Assembly: GCA_030442035.1 (NCBI GenBank)
Contig: JAUJEA010000001.1
Location: forward strand, 837,559-901,558
Length of the DNA: 64,000 nt
Origin: Splendidivirga corallicola
Lineage (GTDB): Bacteria > Bacteroidota > Bacteroidia > Cytophagales > Cyclobacteriaceae
Direction: 5' to 3'
The notes beneath the pieces were generated by a model that saw only the letters and a list, made by a program, of their open reading frames with translations, had not been told where the DNA came from and ran no database searches. Shown here in pieces: positions 26,600-36,209 of the stretch. Positions within the stretch are counted from its first letter, which is position 1, and every line of letters starts with the position of its first letter. A program made the position numbers and the translations under genes.

Positions 26600-27457
26600 C
26601 TAAGTTATTCCAAATTCCTTGTGTTTGCTTCTCAACCCTTTGGCCACATCTTTATGATCCTGATCCTTAATAAATTCGACCATTAAGTTACCGCCAACCA
26701 ATATTTTGGGGTTTATCGATAATTTATATATTTCCCCATATATCATTTTTTTTGTACTATAGTTGTAATCTCCGTGTTTCCTCATATTTCTTTTATAAGA
26801 AATCCAGTTTGAAATTAAAATGAAGGGATAAAAAAGAGGTAGCAATAACACAGAGGTCACTTTTATTCTTGTGAAATGATACTTTTTTATTTTAAAACCT
26901 GATAGTCTGGCTAAAACTCGTAGTTTTTGAATTCCTATTAAGAATATGTGGCCAAAATATATTTCGTTGGTAATCTTTTGATCGGACATCCAAATACTAT
27001 CAAGCTCATTTGGAGGCATTATTGAATTGAATCTTTCGCTTTCTGATAATAGGTAACTCAATTTTGCACGAAGGTTAGAGTAATTAGGTGTTGTTATCAA
27101 TAAGATTCCATCCTTCTTTAAGACTCGGTTAAACTCCTTTAGTGCTCCAAACTGATCACTGAAGTGTTCTATGCCTTCCTGACAAATTAATGCATCGGCT
27201 TGCTTGTTTGAAATTGGAAGTCCGTCGAGAATGTTTGCTCTTTTACAGTCAATACCTTCAATTTCAAAATATTCCGGGAATAAATCCATTGGTACAGGAT
27301 TGGCACCTATATCCCTTAAGATCCTTGATGTTATTCCATTACCTGCTGGAAAATCAATCACATTTTTTCCCTTAAAAAAATTCTTATTAGCATGTAAAAA
27401 TCTTTTAACATAAAATTTGATGCTTTTTGGATTGTCTTCGTATCTCATTTTATCCAT
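26600..27457 (-). CDS. SAM-dependent methyltransferase, class I
   Basis: About 285 residues from the ATG at 27457 (the frame also has a TTG at 27475). It is a Methyltransf_11-type fold. Motif I is VIDFPAGNGITSRIL, the acidic loop is VPMDLFPEYF, motif IV is DALICQEGIEHFSDQ and the post-motif is VLKKDGILLITTPN. The C-terminal part has a hydrophobic segment (LLLPLFYPFILISNWISY) that may attach it to the membrane. It lies 50 bp downstream of the SGNH protein on the same strand, so the pair may modify an envelope glycan or lipid; this link is inferred. Confidence 0.83.
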   Translation of the reverse strand: MDKMRYEDNPKSIKFYVKRFLHANKNFFKGKNVIDFPAGNGITSRILRDIGANPVPMDLFPEYFEIEGIDCKRANILDGLPISNKQADALICQEGIEHFSDQFGALKEFNRVLKKDGILLITTPNYSNLRAKLSYLLSESERFNSIMPPNELDSIWMSDQKITNEIYFGHIFLIGIQKLRVLARLSGFKIKKYHFTRIKVTSVLLLPLFYPFILISNWISYKRNMRKHGDYNYSTKKMIYGEIYKLSINPKILVGGNLMVEFIKDQDHKDVAKGLRSKHKEFGIT

Positions 27458-27507
27458 TCCCTTTTTGCTCGACAAAAGATGATATATACACTTCGCTTAT
27501 TTGGCCT

Positions 27508-28656
27508 TTACATGTCTTTTTCAAAGATATTTTTGATCCTTCTGGCAATTATTTCATTGCCGTTGGCAGAAACATGGCATGCATCCACATATATGTATTC
27601 ATCACGGTCAAAAGCGTCAGATAAATTATATATCCAGTCGTAATTCCTTTCTTTGATCTTAGCTTTGAGTAAATCATAGAAAACCCTGTAAGTCAATCTT
27701 TCAGCTTCATTGCCCATATTGGCACCTATCTTTCCAATCTCTAAATGGTCAATTTTTGGATTACCGACATACGAAACAGGTTGTAATACAGCGATGAAAT
27801 CCCCTCCCTTACTTGTTACCAATGAGTGAGCCATTTCCCAACATTTTATAAGTCCCTCTGCCACCATTTCCATTTTCTCAGGATTGGAAAAACAATCATA
27901 GCCATATTCAGAGGTATCAAAGGATTTCAGGTTGATTTCTTTTTTATCTTTAAATCCGTCATGTATTTTCCCGGTAAGCTCAATCGTATTTTTCATAAAT
28001 ATGTAGTTCAATCCTTCCACAATTTTGTTTTGAAATTTTGCTTCAAGCTTTTTCTTAAAATCTACTAGCTTAAGGTGGGACGGAAGTTCCATTTCATTTC
28101 TACACAAAATGAGTACCTCATTTACCCCATCATAAAATACCACCTTATCGATGGGTTCATCTTTGTATATAAGATTACAAAGCCTGGCCAGGCTTTGCCG
28201 GCTTGTATAGGCTATCTGGCCATGGTTGTAAATCCTGTATCCTGGATGGAAGGCATCAAAAAGAGCGGGAATTGTATGTTGGTCATCTGCCCCTTGTCCC
28301 CACATAGTGGAACCTCCAAAAAATCTAATGTTTCCTTTATCAATTGATGAGGAAATTTGTTTCGGAACATGAATCCGATCACCGACGTCATTGATCGTTA
28401 AGGTAGGTCCCTGATAGGGTTTATTTGTCCAACCAACAAACGGTTTGTAAATATTTTCAGCGTTTCGAAAATCTGTGAAGATCTTCTCCGCATATTCATT
28501 TCTATCCTTATAATTCGGTAATTCTGCTTTGTCCGGTTTAAGCACTTTCCTCATATATACTCCGGACAACCAGTTTATAAGGACCAAAAAACTCAATAAG
28601 ATTAAAATATTATAAACTACGACTTTGATTCCTTTTCTCATTTTTGTATTTGTCAT
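27508..28656 (-). CDS. membrane-anchored SGNH/GDSL hydrolase-like protein
   Basis: A 382-residue protein with one N-terminal transmembrane helix (VVVYNILILLSFLVLINWL) and a periplasmic SGNH domain. Blocks seen are FFGGSTMWGQGADD (nucleophile Ser in GGS), FYDGVNEV (block III Asn) and DACHVSANGNEI (block V Asp-His). These proteins include O-acyl esterases and acyltransferases acting on polysaccharides. The methyltransferase gene follows 50 bp downstream. Two nearby ATGs (residues 1 and 6) are both possible starts. Confidence 0.8.
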   Translation of the reverse strand: MTNTKMRKGIKVVVYNILILLSFLVLINWLSGVYMRKVLKPDKAELPNYKDRNEYAEKIFTDFRNAENIYKPFVGWTNKPYQGPTLTINDVGDRIHVPKQISSSIDKGNIRFFGGSTMWGQGADDQHTIPALFDAFHPGYRIYNHGQIAYTSRQSLARLCNLIYKDEPIDKVVFYDGVNEVLILCRNEMELPSHLKLVDFKKKLEAKFQNKIVEGLNYIFMKNTIELTGKIHDGFKDKKEINLKSFDTSEYGYDCFSNPEKMEMVAEGLIKCWEMAHSLVTSKGGDFIAVLQPVSYVGNPKIDHLEIGKIGANMGNEAERLTYRVFYDLLKAKIKERNYDWIYNLSDAFDRDEYIYVDACHVSANGNEIIARRIKNIFEKDM

Positions 28657-28826
28657 TAGAAATCTTTCATAGCACTATACGCTTTAGTTTAGTTTCTATG
28701 GAAAGATTGAAAATCTCTTGATATACTTTTATAATAGTGATACAGTGTGATGCTTTCTCGGAGGGTACCCAATTGAATACATTCCAAAAAATTATCTCAC
28801 GAATATTGGTATTGAACTACATTTGT

Positions 28827-29783
28827 TTAATCTTCCGGAAAAGGGACAACTATTTCATTTACAGCAGAAACCCTAAAGAAACCTAGTCCTCCATTACTGA
28901 TATTTGTCGGGGGTGAAGCAGGAGCGGGACTGAAAGTACCACCATCATTTCTTATTTGTTCTTTTAAAGATTCATAATACTTAAAAGCTGATTTGCTGAG
29001 CGTGTGTATTTCGATCTCAACATCACGGCCGGAAAATAAAGGATCAAGGCTTTCTCCCACTTCAATGCCACTATCGAGGTTAAGGTTTTCTACACGGGGC
29101 TTTAAAAATTCATCATCAAACGTTATGAAGTCTTCATAGAGCATTGTCCAAAGGTTATTCCTCAAAACATTTTCTTCATGGTTTCTGAAGAAAAACATAT
29201 AGTAATTCTTATGATCCTGGGGTTCATCAAAAGAAACAACTGGTATTTTGAATGGCTCAGGTTGTCCGGAAGTCAGTATTTTATCAACAAAGGTCACTTC
29301 ATCAATTTTTGGCGGAGCAGATGGCATTGATGCTTCAGCCTTATATTCCTGTCCGTTATATTTAACGGTCAAAGTATATGTCCTTCCTGGCTCGCCTCTG
29401 AGATCAGTAGTAGTGCGATAGAACCCAAGCTCCGCCCACGAATCTGCTACTGCGGCATTGGGATAGGTTTCATCCCAGAGTTCAAGTATATCAATATTTC
29501 CCAGATCATCCTGAATGGTAACTATGGCATCGGTTACAGGTTCAAATACAAAGCGATCATCTATTTTCTGGATAAAACCAAAGGCCTCATCAGTTGTGAA
29601 ATCCTGTAACCTGGTGCTGCTTTTTGAAACACGAACAAAATAGGGCCCCTCATCATTGGTAATTAAAGCATTGATCACAATCCGCTCGTCACCCGTCAAA
29701 GAGCTTTCATTTACTTCTTCCAGGCAACTTGTGAGAAGCAACATAGTTAGAAATGTAAAAACTGAGTGAATATATTTTGTCAT
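28827..29783 (-). CDS. DUF4249 lipoprotein, TonB-receptor partner
   Basis: A 318-residue lipoprotein with signal ending MLLLTSC (Cys about 20). The start of the mature chain (ERIVINALITNDEGPYFVRVSKS) and a following strand-rich Ig/carboxypeptidase-regulatory-like part (YTLTVKYNGQEYKAEASMP) match the DUF4249 family. Members of this family are encoded right after STN-type TonB receptors, as here (4 bp gap). It is probably a surface lipoprotein working with that receptor. The substrate is unknown. Confidence 0.85.
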   Translation of the reverse strand: MTKYIHSVFTFLTMLLLTSCLEEVNESSLTGDERIVINALITNDEGPYFVRVSKSSTRLQDFTTDEAFGFIQKIDDRFVFEPVTDAIVTIQDDLGNIDILELWDETYPNAAVADSWAELGFYRTTTDLRGEPGRTYTLTVKYNGQEYKAEASMPSAPPKIDEVTFVDKILTSGQPEPFKIPVVSFDEPQDHKNYYMFFFRNHEENVLRNNLWTMLYEDFITFDDEFLKPRVENLNLDSGIEVGESLDPLFSGRDVEIEIHTLSKSAFKYYESLKEQIRNDGGTFSPAPASPPTNISNGGLGFFRVSAVNEIVVPFPED

Positions 29784-29787
29784 TGAT

Positions 29788-32403
29788 CTAAAATTTAAAA
29801 TTGTATGTGATGGAAGGCATTAAGCCAAACAGAAACATTTTAAAAACCCGTGTTCTGGCATTTTCCTGATGATCAACATAAAATGTAAATACATTTTTTC
29901 TGTTGTATGCATTGGTCACCCCGAAAATCCATTCACTTTTCCACCTACCCGTATTTTTACCTTTAAGTTTGGCACTTAAATCCAACTGATGAAATGAGGG
30001 GAGCTTAAAAGCATTTCTGTCTGAGTAATAATTAAAAGGACGATTATTGGCATTAAATACTCCCTGGGGCACCGTAATTCCGGAACCGGATATGAAGGAG
30101 TAATTAGCCGATAATTGCCACTTGTCATTCAGTTGATAAGATGTGACCAAGGAAAAATTATGCCTCCTGTCATATCGTGGTGAATAGGTTTTATCATTGT
30201 TTACTCCGGGAACATGTCTTTCCACTTTGGACAATGTGTAACTGGCCCATCCGGTTAACCGGCCTTTATTTTTTTCAACAAGCAGCTCAAGTCCGTATGC
30301 TTTACCTTCGCCAGTTCTTATTTGTGTTTCAATATTCTGGTTTAAAAAAATATCCGCATTGTCTTTATAATCTATGACATTGTTGATCCACTTATAATAA
30401 ACTTCGCCTGAAACCTCATATTCATTTTCTTTCAGGTTTCTGAAATAGCCTAAAGCTATCTGATCGGCCGACCTGGGTTTTACGTTGTTATCCACTGGCA
30501 GCCAAACATCCGTTGGAAGCCCAACAGTGGAATTGCTTACAAGGTGTAAGTATTGATATGTGCGATTATACGAGGCCTTTAAAGAAGCCTCTGCGCTGAG
30601 AAGATATCTCACAGAGGCTCTGGGCTCAAATCCATAAAAGCTATTAATTATTTCCCCCTTTCCAAACACCTCCTCACTTTGCAGTATCAGGTTATCATCA
30701 TAGATGTATTTTGTTCCTGCTCCAATATTATGAAAGGTCGAAAGTCTTAGGCCGTAGTTCAAAGAAAGTTTTTGGTTGAAGTTCAATTCATGGCTGATAT
30801 AAGTTCCCGCTTCAATTGCCTTTTTCGTATCCAATGAAAATGCCTCAATGACAGAGTTGCTGCTACGAGGCTCTATTGTCCCGGGCATAAAATCATGATC
30901 GGTCAGATTTATTCCAAAATTAAGCGTGCTTTTTGGTGAAGTGTAAAAATCAAAATCAAGTTTGATTCCTTTTTGTTTGAAGTTGGCAGACCACTTGAAA
31001 TCACGGGCATCATTGTTAATGATGTAAGCATAATCGAAATTGCTATAGATCAATGTGAGGTTACCAAACAATTTCGGACTGAATATATGATTCCATCTGA
31101 AAGTCCCCGTTAAATTTCCCCAGTCAAGTGTATTGTCCTCAAAAATTATGTCATTAAAAAAATGATCGTCACCGGTATAAGTAGAAAAATAAACTCTGTT
31201 ATTCTCATTGAGTTTAATGTTCACCTTCGCATTAAGGTCATAAAAATAAATTTCACTATCGGTTCCAAGGCTTTTAGCTCTAGGGATGAATCCTTCTACT
31301 AATTTAGCGAGTTGGTTTGCGGCATACCCCACATAGCCATACCTTCCGGATACCAGGTAAGAAACCTTCTCTCCAATTGGTCCTTCTACCGTTAACCGAC
31401 TCCCTATTAGGCCAACTCCCCCATTGATACTAAACTTTTTATCATTACCTTCTTTCATCCGGATATCCACCACAGAAGAGAGGCGCCCGCCATACTTAAC
31501 AGGAATAGCTCCTTTGTATACTTTAATGTCTTTAATGGCGTCTACATTGAAGGTAGAAAAAAGTCCCATCGAATGAGAGGGATTGTATACGGGTGCTTCA
31601 TCCAGCAAAATCAGATTCTGATCATATGAACCTCCTCTGACCGAAAAATTTGCAGTTCCTTCATTTGCACTTTGAATGCCCGGCAGATATTGAATACTTT
31701 TAAGAACATCCGATTCTCCTGCCAGCATAGGAGTGGCTTTGATCCGATTGATTTTCACAGAGTGGAGGCTCATTTCGGTATTCTCAACATGTTCTTTTTC
31801 TTTGCCATCCAGAATGACCACTTCTTCCAGCTCGGAGATACTCGTTTCAAGTTCCAAATCAAACTTAAGGTCGTTTTCCAGGCTTACATTTCTTTCTGTT
31901 TTTTTATGACCTATATAGGAAAAGACCAGCGTATAGTCACCGGAAGGTAAAGTGAGTGAGTAAAACCCGTAGGCATTAGTTACAGTTCCAATATTTAGCT
32001 CTTTCACATAGATTGCCGCACCTAACAAATGCTCTCCGTCAGATGCACTTTTGATCGTTCCATTAATAGTAACTTTTGATTTTGATGATTTTCTTTTCTT
32101 TAAAATAATTTGACCGTTGATATTGCGGAATTCTAAATCAGTCTGCCGGAACAATTCCTGGAGAAGATCTTTGAGTTTCCATTCTTTTTTGTTGAACCTA
32201 ACCCTCTTTTCAGGGATACTGCTCTCATCATACGAAAAATTGATACCGCCAATTTCATCAAGCTCGTTCAAAAATTCGAGGATGGTTCCATTCATTCTTT
32301 TTAACTTGATCGTTGTGTCCAATACATCCTTATTTTGAGCAAACAGCCATGTTATGGAAGCTACCAGACACATCAATAGTATTATAATTCTCTTTATTGT
32401 CAT
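29788..32403 (-). CDS. TonB-dependent receptor with STN signalling domain
   Basis: An 871-residue outer-membrane receptor. In order: signal peptide (to about 22), STN domain (about 27-104), carboxypeptidase-like regulatory domain (about 112-190, NGTIKSASDGEHLLGAAIYV), plug (about 208-320, YLPGIQSANEGTANFSVRGG and VKYGGRLSSVVDIRM) and a 22-strand-type barrel ending ITYNFKF. The STN domain talks to a FecR-type anti-sigma factor, and such a gene lies 40 bp upstream. This is therefore a FecA-like, self-regulated uptake system. The partner DUF4249 lipoprotein follows. Confidence 0.93.
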   Translation of the reverse strand: MTIKRIIILLMCLVASITWLFAQNKDVLDTTIKLKRMNGTILEFLNELDEIGGINFSYDESSIPEKRVRFNKKEWKLKDLLQELFRQTDLEFRNINGQIILKKRKSSKSKVTINGTIKSASDGEHLLGAAIYVKELNIGTVTNAYGFYSLTLPSGDYTLVFSYIGHKKTERNVSLENDLKFDLELETSISELEEVVILDGKEKEHVENTEMSLHSVKINRIKATPMLAGESDVLKSIQYLPGIQSANEGTANFSVRGGSYDQNLILLDEAPVYNPSHSMGLFSTFNVDAIKDIKVYKGAIPVKYGGRLSSVVDIRMKEGNDKKFSINGGVGLIGSRLTVEGPIGEKVSYLVSGRYGYVGYAANQLAKLVEGFIPRAKSLGTDSEIYFYDLNAKVNIKLNENNRVYFSTYTGDDHFFNDIIFEDNTLDWGNLTGTFRWNHIFSPKLFGNLTLIYSNFDYAYIINNDARDFKWSANFKQKGIKLDFDFYTSPKSTLNFGINLTDHDFMPGTIEPRSSNSVIEAFSLDTKKAIEAGTYISHELNFNQKLSLNYGLRLSTFHNIGAGTKYIYDDNLILQSEEVFGKGEIINSFYGFEPRASVRYLLSAEASLKASYNRTYQYLHLVSNSTVGLPTDVWLPVDNNVKPRSADQIALGYFRNLKENEYEVSGEVYYKWINNVIDYKDNADIFLNQNIETQIRTGEGKAYGLELLVEKNKGRLTGWASYTLSKVERHVPGVNNDKTYSPRYDRRHNFSLVTSYQLNDKWQLSANYSFISGSGITVPQGVFNANNRPFNYYSDRNAFKLPSFHQLDLSAKLKGKNTGRWKSEWIFGVTNAYNRKNVFTFYVDHQENARTRVFKMFLFGLMPSITYNFKF

Positions 32404-32443
32404 TTTTTGTAATAATGCTTAGATGATGTAATGATCTTTAGGG

Positions 32444-33427
32444 CTATTTGATATGAATTGACTCTTGCCTATGTTCAATATTCACATCCAACACAGCCTC
32501 CAAGACTTCCAGAACATTTTCTATAGGTTGATTGTCGAAGGTGCCGTTAAAAGTAAATTTTTGCCGTATTTCAGCAGCACATGTTATTTCCAATTTGTAA
32601 TGTCTTTCCAGGTCTTTTACGATCTGACCCATCGAAGCTCTTTTGAAAATAAGTACGCCTGTTTTCCAGGATAGGAAATTGAGATCAGTGTTTTTGCCTT
32701 CGTTTAGTTCATCACCCTGTTTGTCGTAAACACCGATTTCCTCCTTGGCTAGCTCTACATATTGATTTTTATTCTCAGTATATACAGCTACTTTTCCGGA
32801 GCTAACAGTAACCTTTACATTTTCAGGATTATTTTGATTGATATTAAAAGAAGTTCCCAATACTGCTACTTCTATATCTCCAAGTTGAACGATGAATGGT
32901 CTTTCTACATCACGCTGCACTTCAAAATAACCCTCACCTTCCAACTTGACGAGCCGGCGATCCTGCTCAAATATTTCCGGGAAGTGAATGGTACTGTTTT
33001 CGTTGAGCCACACCTTTGTGCCATCCATCAAGGTCACCGCTTGTTTTTCAGAAGCCTGTGTTTGATGCGTTTTATACACCACAGAAGTCCCTTCTAAAAC
33101 GATCAATCGGTAAGCAATACCCAGTATCAAACCTATGATAAGTACGGCTGCAATTCTGGTAAACCAAAAATAGCCTGGTCTTTTTTGGTTGGATTTGATT
33201 AACGCTTGCCTTTCATGAACCTTTACTTTCACATGTTGCCATCCCTCCTCAATTTCATGATCGGCCATTTCATAACCGGAAATCGCTCTCTCCTTTTCAA
33301 AACCAGTTTTTATTTCATTTAAATAGGCACGATTTTTTTCACTGTCATTTAACCATGCTTCAATTTGCTGGTTTTCAGCGTTCGTGGTCTTTTTAATGAT
33401 ATACTTCAGCAAAAGTTCTACATTCAT
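32444..33427 (-). CDS. FecR-family anti-sigma factor
   Basis: A 327-residue protein. The cytoplasmic N-terminal part (1-88) has the usual WLNDSEKNRAYLNEI. One transmembrane helix lies at about 90-110 (IAAVLIIGLILGIAYRLIVL). The FecR domain (about 118-215) includes VTLMDGTKVWLNENSTI and GEGYFEVQRD, and a C-terminal DUF4974 (about 255-325) includes ITCAAEIRQKFTFNGTFD. It should bind the sigma factor encoded just upstream and receive the signal from the receptor's STN domain. Confidence 0.93.
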   Translation of the reverse strand: MNVELLLKYIIKKTTNAENQQIEAWLNDSEKNRAYLNEIKTGFEKERAISGYEMADHEIEEGWQHVKVKVHERQALIKSNQKRPGYFWFTRIAAVLIIGLILGIAYRLIVLEGTSVVYKTHQTQASEKQAVTLMDGTKVWLNENSTIHFPEIFEQDRRLVKLEGEGYFEVQRDVERPFIVQLGDIEVAVLGTSFNINQNNPENVKVTVSSGKVAVYTENKNQYVELAKEEIGVYDKQGDELNEGKNTDLNFLSWKTGVLIFKRASMGQIVKDLERHYKLEITCAAEIRQKFTFNGTFDNQPIENVLEVLEAVLDVNIEHRQESIHIK

Positions 33428-33561
33428 ACTTAGTGATATTTGAATTTGCTACAAGATTGAATTATAAGGTTTATCCAAGGCCATTCAACCATGGACCATT
33501 CGACAATTCAACCTTACGACAACGAACCTATGCTCCACCCTAAATATTTTTTTACTTTTTT

Positions 33562-34107
33562 CTAAAATCTCAATGTGGCGATGAGTAAAACGGGCAAATA
33601 CCAGTATTTTTCAAGAAATGATCTAATGGTTTTAAGTGCTGAGGAAATATGAAATTCGACGGTTTTAATTGAAATTTCCAATTTTTCACTTATCTCTTTA
33701 TAGCTTAGTTCCTCTTCCCTGCTCAGGGTAAAAATTATTTGGGTTTTTTGCGATAAGCTTTCGATAGCTGCTTTTATAATCTTGGCCAGTTCCATTGACT
33801 CCATATGCTGAACTTCCAAATCATCAACCGAGGTATGTACATCCATAAGTGCTACACTACGATCGAGATTACGGACCTGAGCTTTTAAATGGTTAATGGA
33901 TCGATTCCTTACTGCCGTGTATAGATAGGCTTCCTCCGAAGTTTTAATTTGTAGTGAATTACCTTTTTCCCAAAGATTTGCAAATACCTCCTGAACTATT
34001 TCCTTTGCAATCTCAGGATCTTGAACAAATTTATTACCATAGGCTACCAATGGGGCATACAATCTCCTGAACAGGTTTTCTATGTGAGATTCAAAGTCCT
34101 TAGTCAA
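33562..34107 (-). CDS. ECF sigma factor, FecI-like (Bacteroidota family)
   Basis: A 181-residue sigma factor. Region 2 is at about 10-80 (LYAPLVAYGNKFVQDPEIAKE, VFANLWEKG). Region 4 is at about 115-165 (QIIFTLSREEELSYKEISEKL, ISIKTVEFHISSALKTI). The C-terminus is hydrophobic (YLPVLLIATLRF), as in many members of this family. The start is TTG; the codon three triplets before has no ATG and a stop lies at 34111-34113. It probably drives the FecR-TonB-DUF4249 operon that follows. Confidence 0.9.
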   Translation of the reverse strand: MTKDFESHIENLFRRLYAPLVAYGNKFVQDPEIAKEIVQEVFANLWEKGNSLQIKTSEEAYLYTAVRNRSINHLKAQVRNLDRSVALMDVHTSVDDLEVQHMESMELAKIIKAAIESLSQKTQIIFTLSREEELSYKEISEKLEISIKTVEFHISSALKTIRSFLEKYWYLPVLLIATLRF

Positions 34108-34176
34108 TGATTACTTTTTAAAATTCAAATTCCTAAATAAACGGCATCAATCAAAAATTAGTCTGAAGCCTGGAAA

Positions 34177-35754
34177 TTATTCTTCCAAATCTTCCTCCTT
34201 TAGGTCATGATCCACTTCATCAATAAGCGTTCCGAATTTAGTATAGTATTTCCAGAAACCAGTCTTTTCACCGGCCTTATAGTTTCCCACCGATTCGATC
34301 TTCCCATTTTTATAGTAATAGGTCCAACTTCCCTCCATTAAACCATTAAGCATTTCTCCCTCCTCTTCAATTTTATCATCATTATAAAATCGTTTCCAAG
34401 TACCATTAAGCATTCCGTTTTTGTAGTTGGCCTGGATCAACAGCTCATTCTTTTTACTGTAACTGAATTTTATGCCATTACCATCTTTTAACGTACCTCT
34501 CGGAAGTGTATCACCTTCAATCGTGTGGTAAGGTCCTACGCTCATAAGTTTTCCTTTTTTCCAGAATTCTTCCTGCATTAATTTACCATTATCATGGAAA
34601 AGACCCCAAGTACCATCTTCGGATCCAAACATGAAACTTCCAATGGACTTAAGCTGTCCATTGTTATGATACTCAAACCATTGCCCCTGCTGCTTTCCTG
34701 CTTTGAAAACACCTTCCGAAACCAATATACCTGACTCACCAAAATATCGCCAATTGCCAACCTCCAAATCTGCCTCATATTTTCCCAACGAATAAAATCT
34801 TCCATTTTGAAAGTAAGTCTTCCAGAGACCCTCTCTTAACCCGGTTTTATAAGCACCTTCTACACTTTTTTTACCGTTCGGATGATATTCCAAATACGTA
34901 CTATCAGGCAGGCCAAGTTTGAAATGCCGTATTGATTTCATTCTTCCATTGAAATAAAATTCACGCCAGGTACTGTCAGGTTCATCATTTTTATAAAAAT
35001 GTATTTTGCTTGTTTGTCCGTTGTCAAAATAATAGTTCCAGGTTCCCACTCTTTTACCATTATCATAATTCGTTTCGGACAATTTCAACCCATATTCATT
35101 GTATTCGATCCAAATACTATCTCTTTTATCCATAGCATATCTTCCTTTCACTGCGAGATTACCATTGGGATAATGTTCTTCGAAAAGTCCATTTTTTTTG
35201 CCACTTCTGTAGTTTACATTGGACAATAATATCCCATATAAATTAAATTTCTTTACATTATGATCCTCGGAGTCTTCTTTGTAACTGGTAAGTGCGGATA
35301 GCACTCCCATTCTATAATATTGGCTCCAGCTTCCCACTGGTTTTCCATTTTCGTGTCTACCTTTTAATCGTGTGCCACCTGATGAATAATACTCTTTGTA
35401 AGGGCCGTGTAGCAAGCTATCCTTAAAGAAAGTTTCTACCTTTGGCTTTTTATTTTCATAGAACTCATTGTAAACACCGTCCAACAAATCCTGCTTATAT
35501 TCTATTTCTAATTGTACCGTTCCTCGTACATCATGAATCTTCCATATGCCTTGTTTTTTTCCATTCTCAAAAGGTCCTTCCTGAAAAATACTTCCATCCT
35601 TTCTGTAAACTCTCCACATTCCTTCCCTAAGGCTGTTTTGTATGGTGCCTTCAGCCCTCAGTGAACTGTCAGCATTGTAAACGATGCTTTTCGCAACCTG
35701 TGCGGAAATTCTTAAAGAAAAAAATATCAACAGTAAAGACATCAACGTTTTCAT
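34177..35754 (-). CDS. secreted MORN/YwqK-repeat protein
   Basis: From the ATG at 35754 (a TTG three codons earlier opens the frame), 525 residues. A signal peptide MKTLMSLLLIFFSLRISAQ is followed by about 20 tandem repeats of about 23 residues of type YY.NG....G.Y..G...G.W..Y, for example EYHPNGKKSVEGAYKTGLRE. Databases call this build toxin-antitoxin YwqK-family antitoxin, but no toxin gene is adjacent, so the name says little. The repeats form a long beta-strip. The exported form suggests an envelope or surface role. Its 5' region is divergent from the LRR fusion gene. Confidence 0.85.
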   Translation of the reverse strand: MKTLMSLLLIFFSLRISAQVAKSIVYNADSSLRAEGTIQNSLREGMWRVYRKDGSIFQEGPFENGKKQGIWKIHDVRGTVQLEIEYKQDLLDGVYNEFYENKKPKVETFFKDSLLHGPYKEYYSSGGTRLKGRHENGKPVGSWSQYYRMGVLSALTSYKEDSEDHNVKKFNLYGILLSNVNYRSGKKNGLFEEHYPNGNLAVKGRYAMDKRDSIWIEYNEYGLKLSETNYDNGKRVGTWNYYFDNGQTSKIHFYKNDEPDSTWREFYFNGRMKSIRHFKLGLPDSTYLEYHPNGKKSVEGAYKTGLREGLWKTYFQNGRFYSLGKYEADLEVGNWRYFGESGILVSEGVFKAGKQQGQWFEYHNNGQLKSIGSFMFGSEDGTWGLFHDNGKLMQEEFWKKGKLMSVGPYHTIEGDTLPRGTLKDGNGIKFSYSKKNELLIQANYKNGMLNGTWKRFYNDDKIEEEGEMLNGLMEGSWTYYYKNGKIESVGNYKAGEKTGFWKYYTKFGTLIDEVDHDLKEEDLEE

Positions 35755-36209
35755 ACAAGGCAAATTGGATTATATACTTTAAATTAAAGAATACTATTAA
35801 AATGAGTACACAATACGAAAAATTTTTGAATTTGCATCTGAGAAGTATTCTCTAAGTGCTAAAGATCGTTTAAAACGAAATATTTTTTTATGATTTTGAA
35901 CCCACACGATTGGTTCAGTCCCTGGTGTATCAGTTTTGTGTTTTGAAAAATCTCTCTAGACACATAGCAACCGTTAATTACCGTGCACCAGTTGGCTATT
36001 CCCAAAGGTTCTGGATTATTTTCTTAGCTGATTGACTTGATTGTAGGATAACAAATTGAACAATTAAAGAATATTTTGGTGCAATTTGATTTTTCAAAAA
36101 AACATTACACCTCAATCTTTGTTTTCTCTGAATGGTATTTCAATAGTGTACGGATTCCTACTAATTTTGGTGAAATTTTTGAGCATAAAAATCAAGTTAT
36201 CGGTATCAA
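35755..36209. other. divergent intergenic region
   Basis: Upstream region of the YwqK-repeat gene (minus) and the TonB-C/LRR fusion gene (plus). The sequence is AT-rich, with no gene and no clear repeat seen. Confidence 0.5.

Noticed and set aside
34177-35754. Toxin-antitoxin locus suggested by the YwqK family name
   Set aside because: No toxin-like small gene adjoins it and the protein is exported.
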